Source of the DNA: Channa striata
Taxonomy: Eukaryota > Chordata > Actinopteri > Anabantiformes > Channidae
Assembly (NCBI GenBank): GCA_033026295.1
Contig: CM065181.1
Coordinates: 10,201,001-10,265,000 of the forward strand
DNA: 64,000 nucleotides
Direction: 5' to 3'
This document shows, piece by piece, positions 50,571 to 62,808 of the stretch. A program made the position numbers and the translations under genes. Under the pieces are notes generated by a model. That model saw only the letters and a program-made list of their open reading frames with translations. It was not told the origin of the DNA and searched no databases. Position 1 is the stretch's first letter. Each line of letters opens with the position of its first letter.

Positions 50571-53500
50571 GAGGCTCATTAGAGCCAATTACATCATATC
50601 CCGGCAATTAGCCCGCATCATGTATCCTGTCAAGTCATCACTGCGCATCAGCTCCCAGTCCGCATCCTCTCTGGCCTCTGCGGATTAGATTCCTAAAAGG
50701 AGGCATTTTAGAAGAACTTTAAGAGATATGTTCCACACACATTGTCTGATTTAACATTTTTTAAATGTACATATTGGAACCTTCTTTAGATTGTCAGTGT
50801 AAAAGGACTAACATCTAAAATCTACTTATAAGAAATGTCTTCAAAAAAGACCCAAACACCCACATTTGTTTGACAGAGCCCCACAAACCCGGGTGGGTGT
50901 TCAAGACCTGAAGAAGGGAACAAATGACTAATCGTTTTTGAGGGGAAACCTATAAACACACAAACAGGGGGCCAGGTGGAATAACCTCTTGCTTCAGCAT
51001 TGATCCGTTACTGTGAGAAGTAAAAGTGCTTCACCTATCCCAGAGTTTGCCAGAGGCCGCTGTTATTTGGGTCACAGAGGCTTGTTAGTGAGCTGTTAAA
51101 CTGGGACCTGCAGCACTTTTCTGTCCTACATTCCAGCCCTGTAGCTCATCAGAATTGCTCTCGAAAATTGGATTGCAGCAGCTAAATCACTTTGATGAAT
51201 CATTAATCCCACGACATCCATTATGTGCCTTTTGTCATCCTGTGAAAGTCCACATCGCTGTTGTGTTTTTCTGCTTACATTGCAAAAAAAGTATCCTGAA
51301 CTCGCCTGATGTCCCATGTGTGTATGCGGGTGTGCGAAATGATCAGTGGCATCACGACGACTCAAGCACCTGTTCCCTCACACTCACAGACGATTTACGC
51401 TGGATGACACGCATTGAATGGCCTCATATTAGATGCTAAGCGGGGCTTACATCATCAAAACTGTGGATGAGTTCTCTAAATACCTACCAGGGCCCAGCCG
51501 CGTGGCTAATGAGTGTTGACATTCTTTCATATGCTAATCACAGACTCTCTTCTCTTCTATCCTCTCCTCCTTCCTGTGTTCTGCAGGTGACAGTGTGTGT
51601 TGGTCCCCTTCTGTCACATCCTGTACAGAGTGTCTTAGACGTGGACCAAAGTGTGCCTGGTGCTTCAAAGAGGTACGAACATGAATCAAAATGTGTGTTT
51701 AAACATAACTAAAAAAAGGAACATGGCAGACAGCAGCATTCCTCAGATGACACACAGCAAACCTTTGATGCCTTCCACAGATGTGAATATAAAGTGCATG
51801 TTGGAGCTTAGCGGCCTGCCCTGTGACCTTTGTGAGTGTGTCTGTATGTGTGTGAATGTTTCCGTGCACATTTTCTCATGTGGCGGCAGAGACGGGGGCA
51901 CATTCTACCCATTGTGTTTAGTCTAGACAGTAACACATATCACTGAGCTTCTCTGTAAGTCTGCATCTGCCTCAGTGTTTATCTGAATCCGTCTTTAGCT
52001 TCTGGGTGTCAGTTTTTCTTGTAAAAAGCTTTCCAGTCACACCACTAACAACAAAACACACACTCATACACACACAGACACACAAAACGCCAACCTGTGG
52101 ATACATCAGACTGTCAACATGCAAGTGTTTACTGACTTCAGGTTCTTTCCCACCCTCTGAATCCTACCATTATCTGACATCATCAAGCGGGCTGGGCTTG
52201 CTGGTGTGTGAAGGAGTTCAAATACCACCTCTAAACTCCTACACACACACACATCCGCACATAAACTCACTGAGCCAAGTACTTCAAACTAGGCAGGTAG
52301 TGAGCTCGTAAATATGTATGTTCATGTCCGGACACTTTTGTTTAATGCCAGCTGAAGAGGCAAAGTGTGTCCTGGGAAGTCCCAGGAAGTCACCCTGATA
52401 CATGCTGACATTCAGAGTTGTTACAGGACAATTTATAGCGACAGGGGACAACCAGAAATAAACGGCATTCAGTGTAGCTTTCAGGTTGAGGCTTACATAT
52501 TCAGCCATACTTTCAGCTGTCATTGGAGACTGCTTTGCTCTTCTACTATTTCTGTTAGTAATTCTAATTTATTGCCTTGTTCCATTCACAAGTCACCGTT
52601 TTAAAACCATCCCATACAAATAATGTCCATGACATGTTGGAAATATGTTTAATGGTCTACCTTAGTGCTGTATTTGTGAGTGTGTTTCTCACAGGCTACA
52701 GTACCAAAGGTCACTAATCCATTTTAAAGCTGTAAAGTGTGATAGTGCTTTATTGTATTGTTGCAGCAGCTGGCTGTTAAGCAGCAGGGGGTTAGCTGAT
52801 TCATTCAGCAGTGTTGATCGACTTACATACTTGACTTTAATGGAGCATCTAACCACTTCTCTACCCAAGAAAGCCTCTCCTTTCCTAAGTGATCACATAA
52901 ACAGAGCTGAGAATATTGTAGATCTGGTTATGGGTGAATTAATACAAACAGGATCATTCTTTATAATATTATAAAACAATAAGTTATGTAAGATGGTCGC
53001 AATAAAATGGTCATGGTTCTGATGTTAATCAAGCTACTTCACAAATCAACACAAGTAACAGAAATGAAAAATGAAACCACAGTGAGTAAATGTGAAACCA
53101 GTTTCTATTTGCAAAGCTATCCTCTGTTTAATGAACCACAGCTAAAACCTTCTGTCGTCTCAGTGTTTGCACGTAGCCCATACATTTCTGAATGTGGGGA
53201 GTGCAGGGAAACAGAGAGCTGTTTCTTCTGACCTTGAAATCTTCTTCACTACACTGAACCAGAGAGTGGCTCAAGGAGATGTGATTATCATATAAATAAA
53301 AGGATTACAGCTGCAGAAACCCAACACACAGAAGAGAATATACTACACATTCATGATGGTCAGATACTTCACAGCAGCTGTGTTTTTGACCTACAGAGCC
53401 ACATGGAACAATGTGGCGTTCAGCTTGTTTAGGTCACATGTTCTCCTGAGATGTGACTGTTGTGATACCATCTTAAAAGAGGCTTATGTGTCTTATGTTT

Positions 53501-56500
53501 CCAACAGTCAGGAGCTCTTTTTGTTCCATGTCATGCTTCTCTTTTTTATTTTTATTCAGACGTTTCCATTGATTTTGTTCTTGTAAAAAAAAAAAAAAAA
53601 AAAAGCTAATAAAATATATAAAAACAAGTGGATAAGGATGGAACATTTCTAAAGGCATGGTCTCTCCTCTTGGCCTTGTGTGACTCCTAGGACTTTCTGG
53701 ACGGGTCATGGACAAGCCAGCGCTGCGACCTCCCAGTGAACCTGCTCAGGAGAGGCTGTGCTCCGGAGTTCATGGAGCAGTCAGACTTCAAGGTGGAGGT
53801 CAATGCCACCAACAGCAGCCCACAAGTGTCACCAAAAGACATTGGTATCACCCTCACACCAGGTAGACAAAGGTTTATGGCTTAAATAGAGTAGGGCTGG
53901 ATTTCTGGTTTGCGCCATAATTTCTTAAAGCAGGTGTAAATTACACCGTGTCCTGTATGTTTTGTTGGTGTGTGTTCCTAGGTTCAGAGGCGAGCTTCAT
54001 AGTGTCTGTTAAGCAGCTGGAGCGTTATCCTGTGGATCTGTACTACCTGGTGGACATATCGGCTTCTATGCAGGAAAACCTGGATCACGTAGGTGTTTAT
54101 ACATTCAGCTGTTAACTCAAGAATTTACGGATGATGTCTTTTGCTGTCTCTCATCTCAGTTTTTTGCTCTTTTTCCTCTTTTGTGGGTCTTCTTCGCCAC
54201 ACTTTATCTACCCTGTGTCCACCTGCCTCTGTGTAAATGTTTGCGGTCCAGCTGAAGACGGTGGGTGTAGCTCTGTCTCTCCGTATGTCGGAGCACTCCT
54301 CAGACCTTTGGGTCGGTTTTGGCTCATTTGTGGACAAGCCTGTCTCCCCTTACATAAATGTCCATCCCTCCAAGATCAACAACCCCTGCAGGTAAGATAC
54401 AGAAGACATGCAGGGTTCATCCTGATTTTGTAGCTGATTTTATGAACGTTTTTTTTTTTCCTTTTGTTATCTGGCAAAAGGTATGTGGTGGTGTGGTATT
54501 TTGTTTCAAAAAATGTTTATAGTTTATATGAGTCAAGGAGAGACTAATCCGTTGTTCGGGAAACCTTAATATGATGATAAGGTTTGAGACATCAGAAAAG
54601 CTTTTGGCATTTGTTGTTCCTGTATATGTTTTGGAGCTCTGCCTTCCTGCATGCTGCAGTTTAAACCAGTGTTTGTCTTTGGGCTGTGCCTCTCACCAGT
54701 GATTATGAGATCAGCTGTCGTCCAGCTCACGGCTTCCACCACGTCCTCAGTATGACCGGGAACATGAGCGAGTTCACACGTATGATCAAAAGACAGCGTA
54801 TCTCTGGAAACATGGACACTCCTGAGGGTGGGCTGGATGCTATGCTGCAAGCTGCTGTATGTCAGGTCTGTGACTCCAGTTCAGACAAGTCAAGTTCACA
54901 AAAAAAAGCTAAATACAGTATATTTAGGGTAGTTGGTTTTGAGTCTCCTGGGGTTTCTTTCCGAGTCAAGCCCAAATTTGGTGGTAAGTCTGCATGTTGG
55001 TGAAAAATGCTTCTAGTAGAATAGTGGCATTCTGACTCAGCACTATATACTGCCACTGGAATCCCACTAAGGAGTGACACCACTGTTAGGGTATGGCAGA
55101 CACACACACAGTTGCTTATTCAAAAGCTGCAGGAGGGCTGTGAGCCATACCACACAGGGGGGCTTCTGAGTAATCAGGCCTGCAGGGAAACACCACAGTG
55201 GTCATAAGTCTAGAAATAGATTCTCCATTATGTCAGGCCTACTTATAGGTTCACTGCTTTGCCTTAAATACACACAGACTAGCACACAGAAGGTTTTTTT
55301 TACAATGTCTACAACGAGTCATAGGAATTCAGAGAGCGAGACCCTGTGGCTGGTGGCAGACTTTCTGCTCATTTTCATTTAATTGGGATTACAGAAAAAG
55401 CTGATCACCATGGGAACTAATGTAGATCAGATGAGTAAAATGTTTGAACATGCAGTTTTATTTCACATGTGTGAAGTTTTAAAACGTAGATCATGCACAT
55501 ATTTTCCCCATCAGTTTGTGTGAGTGCAGCTGATGAGCAATATAAGGTCATAAAAATGACACAATTTATAAGACTCCTCCTAAAAAAGGGAGATGTAGAT
55601 CTCCTGGGTTCTAAGACATAATTGTAATAAATTTACAGCTAAACTTAACATAATGTCTTGATTTCTTTCTGTCCCCTTTTAGAAGGCGGTGGGTTGGAGA
55701 CCAGAGGCAAAGCGCCTGTTGCTTCTGATGACCGACCAGCCCTCCCATCTAGCCCTGGACAGTCGGCTGGCAGGGATTGTCACACCAAACGATGGCTTGT
55801 GTCACTTGGAGAACAACATTTATACAGGAAGCACCAGGATGGTGAGAGGAAGAAGGCACTATTGATACTGGGAAGTCAGCCTCAGAAAAGATACGCTGAA
55901 CTAACACCTTGTTCAGATGGAGATTTGTCAAATAGACTCATTCAAACCTTTAGAACTTCACAATAATTACAAATAAATACATTTCACAGGGAATGTACAA
56001 CTACAGATCGGCACATTATTGTTATCGCCTAAAGTAACAATTCCGCTGAATGTGGGGGAATATGCTTTTTTTGCTTTCTTACTGGAGTCAGATTCAAAGA
56101 TAGATAGATGGAAACCGAGATACTGCAGTTCCTGAGCCTGGTGGGGAACATAAATACTTTCCTAAGAGAAAAAAAATGTTTTTTAATTTACTTTCTTCGT
56201 TCCTCTTTCCCAGGACCATCCCAGTGTGGGCCAGCTGTCTGATAAGCTTCTTGAAAACAACATTCATTCAATCTTTGCAGTTGACAAGCAGCAATACCGG
56301 TGGTACGAGGTAATCACAAATGAACAGCATTCATTATACCTCATTATGCATATGAATGAAGTAAGATTTCCCCATAACACTAAATATTTTCTTCCATCAT
56401 CTATAGGAGAAAGCTGTTTTAAAGCATGAAAGAATGTTTTTTCACATCATCCTTTTGCTTCTCTAGGAGTTGGTGAGCTTGCTGCCAGGCTCCTACCTGG

Positions 56501-59500
56501 GAAGGTTGGGCCATTTCCAGGCTCCAAACATAATTCAGCTGGTGGTGGACTCATACAAGGTACAAAGCACTACGACTACACTTCCTCTGCAATGTTAGAC
56601 AATAACCTTTTTCCTAGTTTTAGATTTTCTCTGTTTCAAGTGTTTTTACTAGTCCTCTAGACAGCACAGGGATGGACTGGGACAAGGGAAAGGTTGAAGA
56701 GAATCATGCAACAGCACAGCAAGAGCTTAATTCATGAGCCCACGCAGTCCTGCTTCAAAACCGTTTTGAACTGCTTATCTGCTAAGCCAACGTGAACTCT
56801 GTTTTCTTTGGAAAATGGTTGATCATGTAGGCTAATAACTAATAACACATTCCCTTTGCAGCGAATGGACTTTCACTGAGTGATACTATGATATGATTCT
56901 GCAAGGGTGCTGCTTATATTTAACAAGAAAATCTCCCCAGTTAAATTCCAAAAGTTTAGTGAAGGATGTTTTTAGTCCCTGAAGGCTTAATGATACAGAA
57001 AAACACAGAAGAGAACAGGAGGTTATGGAGGGGTAAGGCCTTCTGTGTGTGTGACTAGGGGTTTGTTCAGTTGGCAGCAGTGTAGGCTATAATCTTGCCT
57101 CAGGCACAGCGCTCTATTGTTTGCTTCGAGAATCTGCCGAATCCACAGATCCCGGTGAACAGCTACGCTACTAGCAGACAAACAGGCACATACACGAGCA
57201 GCAGACCCTGAACAGAAGCTGGCATTATAATTGCTATCAGATCCCCATGGAAATCATAAGTCCTAATCATGGATGAATACAAAGATGCTATTTTTGGTCC
57301 CACCTCCTTGTTCCCATAAGCCCCCACACCCACTGTATTTTGTATTTCAAAATGAAAGAAAGGGCAACAATGAGGGCTTTCTTTGGACATGTGACAACTT
57401 CAATTAATCACAGTTCTCCCATTCTGTTTCACTCGCCTCATTACGTTTAACTCTCACAGATTATGTTCATTAAAATTTTAAATTGTTACTGTCCTTCTCG
57501 CTGCCTTTTATCTTAACCTACATTTCCCTGCAACCAGCTTAAAAAGCTGGATTTTAAAAAAATCTCCTTTTGTCTCTTTCCACTCTTGCTCTGCCCAGAG
57601 GCTGTTGTCAGAGGTAGCGGTGTCAGTGTCGGTGGAGGACAAGGCTGTCAGCAGGTACTGGGTGTCTGTGTCTCCGCTGTGTCCTGATGGGTCCACTGCT
57701 AAAGACCGGAGCTGCTCTGGGGTACAGCCGAACCAGACGGTAAACACACGCCTTCAGCACTCAAAAGTGTCAGAGCATGCAATTCGCTAAATGTTACAGA
57801 CTATTTATTGGTTGGATTGGATTACATTGACACATTCAAACCCACGTCACCGAGAGCTTCACATGACGGAGAAGATTTGGTAAATAATCCGAGTTGAGCG
57901 GATTATAGGATGAATTTAAGAGGAAAACATTCCCATGTGATTCTTTGAGCTTTCTCAATTTCTCTAGAAATTCTCACCTTATCTAATCTGAGAGCTAGGA
58001 CATTTACATTCAGAAACAGGACATAGGACACGTTATGTCCACTGCTGTCACAGCTGTGCCTGTTCCATTGATCTACCAAACAAAATGCCCTACATAGTGT
58101 GAAGTACTGCAAACAGCTCGTTTGTACTCCTTGGCCGTACACAGGGATCATTTGGTATTAATTTAGGCTTCATTTCTTCCGTCTTTCGGGTGCCTGTAAT
58201 TCTTCTCGGCCCTTTAACGTTATGGGGCTTTTAACATTGTCAAGCACCAAGATGCTAAATCGCTGCTCTATAATTATTCGATTGCACAAAGGAACTGAAG
58301 TTTAGCCCTTTAATCCGTTGGTGCATGACAGTGAATTATGGAAAGTACCCATACATACCAGAAGGGTGATAAAAATCAAGTAAAAGCCTTGACTGTTAAC
58401 TCAGAGCCCTATGACACGCACCATAATTTTTTCTTTGGCTAAAACCACATCAGCAGAATGATTTTTAAAATTCAGTTAAGTTTTAATTAGAATCCAGTCA
58501 TTTAGGTTTTATCAGATATTGCCACAACGTCAATTAACAAATGCAATGATTTATGGTATAAACCTCAGATTTTTACTCTTTTACTCAACCACACTCTTGA
58601 GAGAGAAATGGACTTAAATCTAGGGTTCTGTGGGGTCTATGAGACTGTGGTGCATTGAGCTAAGTGCTGTCAGTGTTCTACTTCTGCTGCTCCATATTGA
58701 CCACATTAATTTAGCATGTGTGCAACTTAATGTTTGGCCAGCTGTGGACAGAACAGTCAAAATTCAGTGGAACTTATTCTTATTCATAGTGCCTGAAATC
58801 TCTCTAAAATATCATGGCAACAACCCAGTCATAATTTAATCTGAACCAAAGGAGTTGTTAAGGAATTTGTTCATATTATTTCATATGTGTCTAAACAACA
58901 GCCAGGTGCCTATATTTGTCATGCTTTCTAAAGGCCTTTGAGTGAAATAGGCTCAGAAAGTAAAGCAGGTCACCCACTAACCAGGATCAGTCTTTGTTCC
59001 TTCTCGCCCACACGTTGGAGTGAGTTCACTTACTGGAAGTCTCTTTGAAAGTAAGTGCCTGACAAATGTTCAGGCCTTAGTTTCTCAGTGTCCTGTTGGT
59101 CATTTGCTTGGTTTTGTCCCTTCTCTTGCTCGTCTCATTCACACATTTGTTAAGGCGAACAACTGATCAGAGTGGTGGTTGACCGCTGCAAATTCAGTGT
59201 GCTGACTTTGGAAGACACCCACTTAGTATGACTTCTTTGGAACGCTGATTAAATTACTTTGCCATAATTAAATTTCAGCTTTTTGTGATGTGAGTGATGA
59301 CTGTGGATTTTGGCCCCCATTTTATTTTTACTAGCCACCCAAGAAAAATCTTGAAACCTATTTCTCCTCCAATGCAGGTGTACTTTAACATCACCATTGG
59401 CCTGAATGCTTGTCCTGAAAATGGTGAAGATGAAGACATAAAAGTGATGGTTCACCCTGTAGGGTATAATGAATCCACCGTCGTTAGGATTCACTCTAAA

Positions 59501-62500
59501 TGTCAGTGCCGTTGTGGACCAACAAGACGCTGTCATGATGATGGCCAGTCACCTTGCAGAGGGACCGAAAGCAGTTCCATTCAGGAGCAGAGGACAGACG
59601 TTAACCAGGAGCAGAGGCCAGACGTTGGACTTATTAAGGACTCTAAGATAGATTCAAACTGGAGTTGCAGAGCGGAGGGCTCTGATGTTGACTGCAGTGG
59701 TCGAGGAGAGTGTGAGTGCGGGAGGTGTGTGTGCGAGCAGAACCGGCTCGGGAAGGTATACGGGAAATACTGCGAGATAGACGACTTCTCTTGTCCATAT
59801 AAAGGAGGACTGTTGTGTGGAGGTAAGATGGACATGCTCCCAAATACCAATACTTATATACATTTAGTTCATAGAGATGCCACAAAAAAATTATAAAACA
59901 ACATGAGTACATTTGATGTAGAACATACACAGTCTTTAATAATTTTTCACTTATCTGCAATACTCTTGTCTTGTGTCTCGTTCGGCTACTCTCAGGGCAG
60001 GGTGTGTGTGTGAATGGTGAGTGTGTATGTGACGAAGGCTGGACAGGTGATAGCTGCGGCTGCCCTGTCTCCACAGCAACCTGCCAATCAACCAATGGCT
60101 TGCTTTGCAGTGGGTTGGGCAGGTGCGTGTGTGGCAAGTGCGTGTGTGATGACCCCCAATACTCCGGAGACTTCTGTGAAAGATGTCCTGCCTGCCAAAA
60201 CTCCTGCCAATCATACTGGTACTCGTCAGTTTCTGTTCACTATCGCAAAGCATGATGGGAAATCTTACAAGCAAATTTACTGGAGTAGTTGATGTTGACA
60301 TGCCTTGTACTCTCTGCTCTCTCTTTCTCCCAGGCAGTGTGTGGACTGTCACCTGTCCCACAGCGTCGCACAAAAAGAGGCCGGACACTGCAACAACACC
60401 TGTGCCTCACTGGTGAACTACATGGATGATGTATCAGGTACATTTGCTAACCTGAAAGGAAAGGAAAGCTGATTTATGAAGAGACTATGCTTTTTATTGT
60501 GTTTAATTCAAAGCTTCATCTTCTTATTCATTTTCTTGATCACCATCTAACTAAGGAGTAATTAGACTGTGAAGCAGCATTTACCCGCCATGACTGGAGC
60601 AAACAGCATGATGATGAGTTACTTTTTAGATCTGTCAGTTGCTCACTGGGCTGCTTGGCGGTGAAGTGGGTAGTGCTGGTGCCTCACACTGTGAAAGTGC
60701 CTGGTTCAAATCTGTGACTGGCTGCAGACTTACTGTGTGGATTTAACATATTCTCCCTGTGTAAATGTGGGTTTGCACAAAAACTGACTTTTTAAATTAT
60801 CTTAAGTTATTGAGCAGAACAAGTTAGCTAGCAGACACTTGCGTAAAAAAATATCTAACAAAGAGCAGCCTTTTAGAGCAATATATATTGAATATAAATA
60901 AATAAATGTTGCTTTTTGCTGCTGGGTGGGTAACATAGAGAACAATTATCTGTATATAATTATTATCATTATATAGATTTGGCACTATTATTGGCACTAT
61001 ATATATTTGGAACAGGTTTCATATTACACAGGTTGATGTGGTCTATTATTACAGTGATATAAGGTACTGATTAGAGCTCTTTAAAGTGGGAAGCAAAGCT
61101 ACTGTGAATTTTTATTATCAATTATTAATTATGTTTTAAGTAATCCTGAAATATTGTCACTAGGGCTTAGAGCTTGTCTGGACTCTCCTTCTCTATCTCT
61201 CACTGTCTCCCACTTTTGCATTTTTAGGTCTAACAGCAGAGAGGTCGGTTCAGTGTATGTACATCAGTAGTGACAGCTGTCGCTATCGCTTCCAGACCAG
61301 CTCACAGTCGGGTCAGACCCAGCTGCACATCAGCATGAGACCAGGTATGATGTCAACACACACACACGTTGGTCTTTCTATAGTTGTTAGGGCATTCATT
61401 GACTTTCTGCTGATCCTTACCTTCTATCACTCGAAGACACCTGACAATGACCCTGACACTGACCTAGAGTAAATCTGACCTTATCTCTAAAGCTTAACCC
61501 TTTCAAATAGCCACAGAAGCACATGTACTCACACACGCCTTCGTTCAAGGTAACGTCTTTTGCTACCAGTCCTGTACTGCTGCACCCCTGTGTATTAAAG
61601 TCCGTGTTACAGCTGTGTTTCACATTTTCCTTCGGTTCCCAGCTCACTTTCCTTATTTTCACAGCAGCACATGCACATGTACACACACATGCACCCCGTG
61701 TAAAATCCACTAGCTCACACATGCCCTAGGTTACAAACACACATTATTGCACTTCCAAGTGTCACAGTTCATCCACGCCTCCCTGATTTTTGAACAGCAG
61801 CGGTCATTGTGCGTCTCCCCCCCATCTCCCCCTGTCCCCTCACTACCCCCTCCACCCAACGGGACACTCTCTTCCTGCTCACACCCACTCCTCCCTGGTG
61901 CAGCAGGAGCCAGGTCACCATGGTAACCGTGTTACAAAATGTCAAAGCACTCTTTGGGCCCTTTGTGTTGAGCGATGAACCCGTCATCCACACATGCTCC
62001 CCTGCAGACACACGGCCAGTTTCAGTACAGCACCAGTGGCACAGCTGCCGCTGACTGAACAGTGTGTGGATTTGATCACATTTACTCAAGTATTGTGTTA
62101 AAATACATTTTTAGGTACACATATTTTGCATTTCTAGTTTCTAATTTTTCTTATCCTTCACTGCATTTCAGAAAGAAATATTACTTTAAACTACCTAAAT
62201 GTAGAGAAATTATAATATCACCACATACATTTCCTTAGTTAAAGGCTGGGCTGGTCCAGTAGTGGAAAGTAACTAAGTACATCTATTCAAGTACATAAGT
62301 GCAGATTTAAGGTTTTGCTTCTTTATTTTCTATTTCACTACATTTCTGAGGGAAGTTTTTTTATTGAATACATTTACCTTGAACAGCTGTACATAATTTT
62401 CAAATTAACATTAATCAAACAAACCTGTTGGGTTTCTTACCTCTACCTTTGGCCTTTTGTTATATTTTAGATGTGTATGTCTATAAACTATTACCCCTTT

Positions 62501-62808
62501 AAACTTATTAGTCATTGTATATGGATTTGTTTGATGTTTGAGTTATAAAGTACAAAAATGAAATTATATGTATGCAGTTTGTGTAGTTCTGTTTTCTACA
62601 ACAAAACCATATATGTGTGTGTATGTCCACAGAGTGTGCCAGCAGTAATCGGCTAGTAGGAACCTTCCTGAGCGTATGTGCCCTGACGGTGCTGTGCGGA
62701 CTGGTGGTGGTGGCCATATCCCGTCTGCTTCTACGGCAAAAAGGCAGAGCATCAGGGAGCGCTGTTGAAAGTGGAGTTTATCACTGCACTGGAAAGGTTA
62801 GCTCTTAA
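50470..62808 (+). CDS. itgb8: Integrin beta-8 (Itgb8), at least fifteen exons
   Basis: Exons: 50470-50563, 51587-51672, 53691-53862, 53982-54088, 54252-54391, 54700-54865, 55683-55841, 56214-56309, 56467-56559, 57599-57739, 59378-59822, 59996-60218, 60334-60437, 61228-61344, 62633-62808. All borders are GT-AG and phases agree: 772 residues (human about 769). Order: signal peptide (1-30), PSI domain (CWSPSVTSCTECL...CAWC, 36-59), beta-I domain with MIDAS DISAS (D142, S144, S146) and DTPEGG, hybrid domain, Cys-rich EGF modules (about 465-640), beta-tail segment (642-715), membrane helix (about 722-743), short tail. LGKVYGKYC and DDFSCPY mark beta-8 rather than beta-6. In mammals alpha-V beta-8 binds latent TGF-beta and activates it at cell surfaces. 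The tail has no NPxY motif, as expected for beta-8. The frame runs 12 bases past a possible donor (AAG|GTTAGC at 62796), so a further tail exon may lie downstream. The start is the only in-frame ATG. Confidence 0.94.
53585..53604 (+). repeat. Poly-A tract in itgb8 intron 2
   Basis: Twenty consecutive A residues in the intron before exon 3. It may mark the end of an old retrotransposed copy, but no element was recognised beside it. Confidence 0.9.
59582..59629 (+). repeat. 24-base coding tandem repeat in itgb8 exon 11
   Basis: Two copies, 59582-59605 and 59606-59629, differ at a few bases and encode QEQRTDVN and QEQRPDVG (residues 487-494 and 495-502). They sit in the first EGF-like module, where mammalian beta-8 has a Cys-containing segment. 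Confidence 0.9.
60645..60790 (+). mobile_element. SINE-like fish retroelement fragment in itgb8 intron 13
   Basis: GGGCTGCTTGGCGGTGAAGTGG..., GTGCCTCACACTGTGAAAGTG, CTGGTTCAAATCTG..., CTGTGTGGATTTAACATATTCTCCCTGTGTAAATGTGGG follow the head and first body part of the same family as at 27590-27856. It is truncated at the 3' side. Confidence 0.7.
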
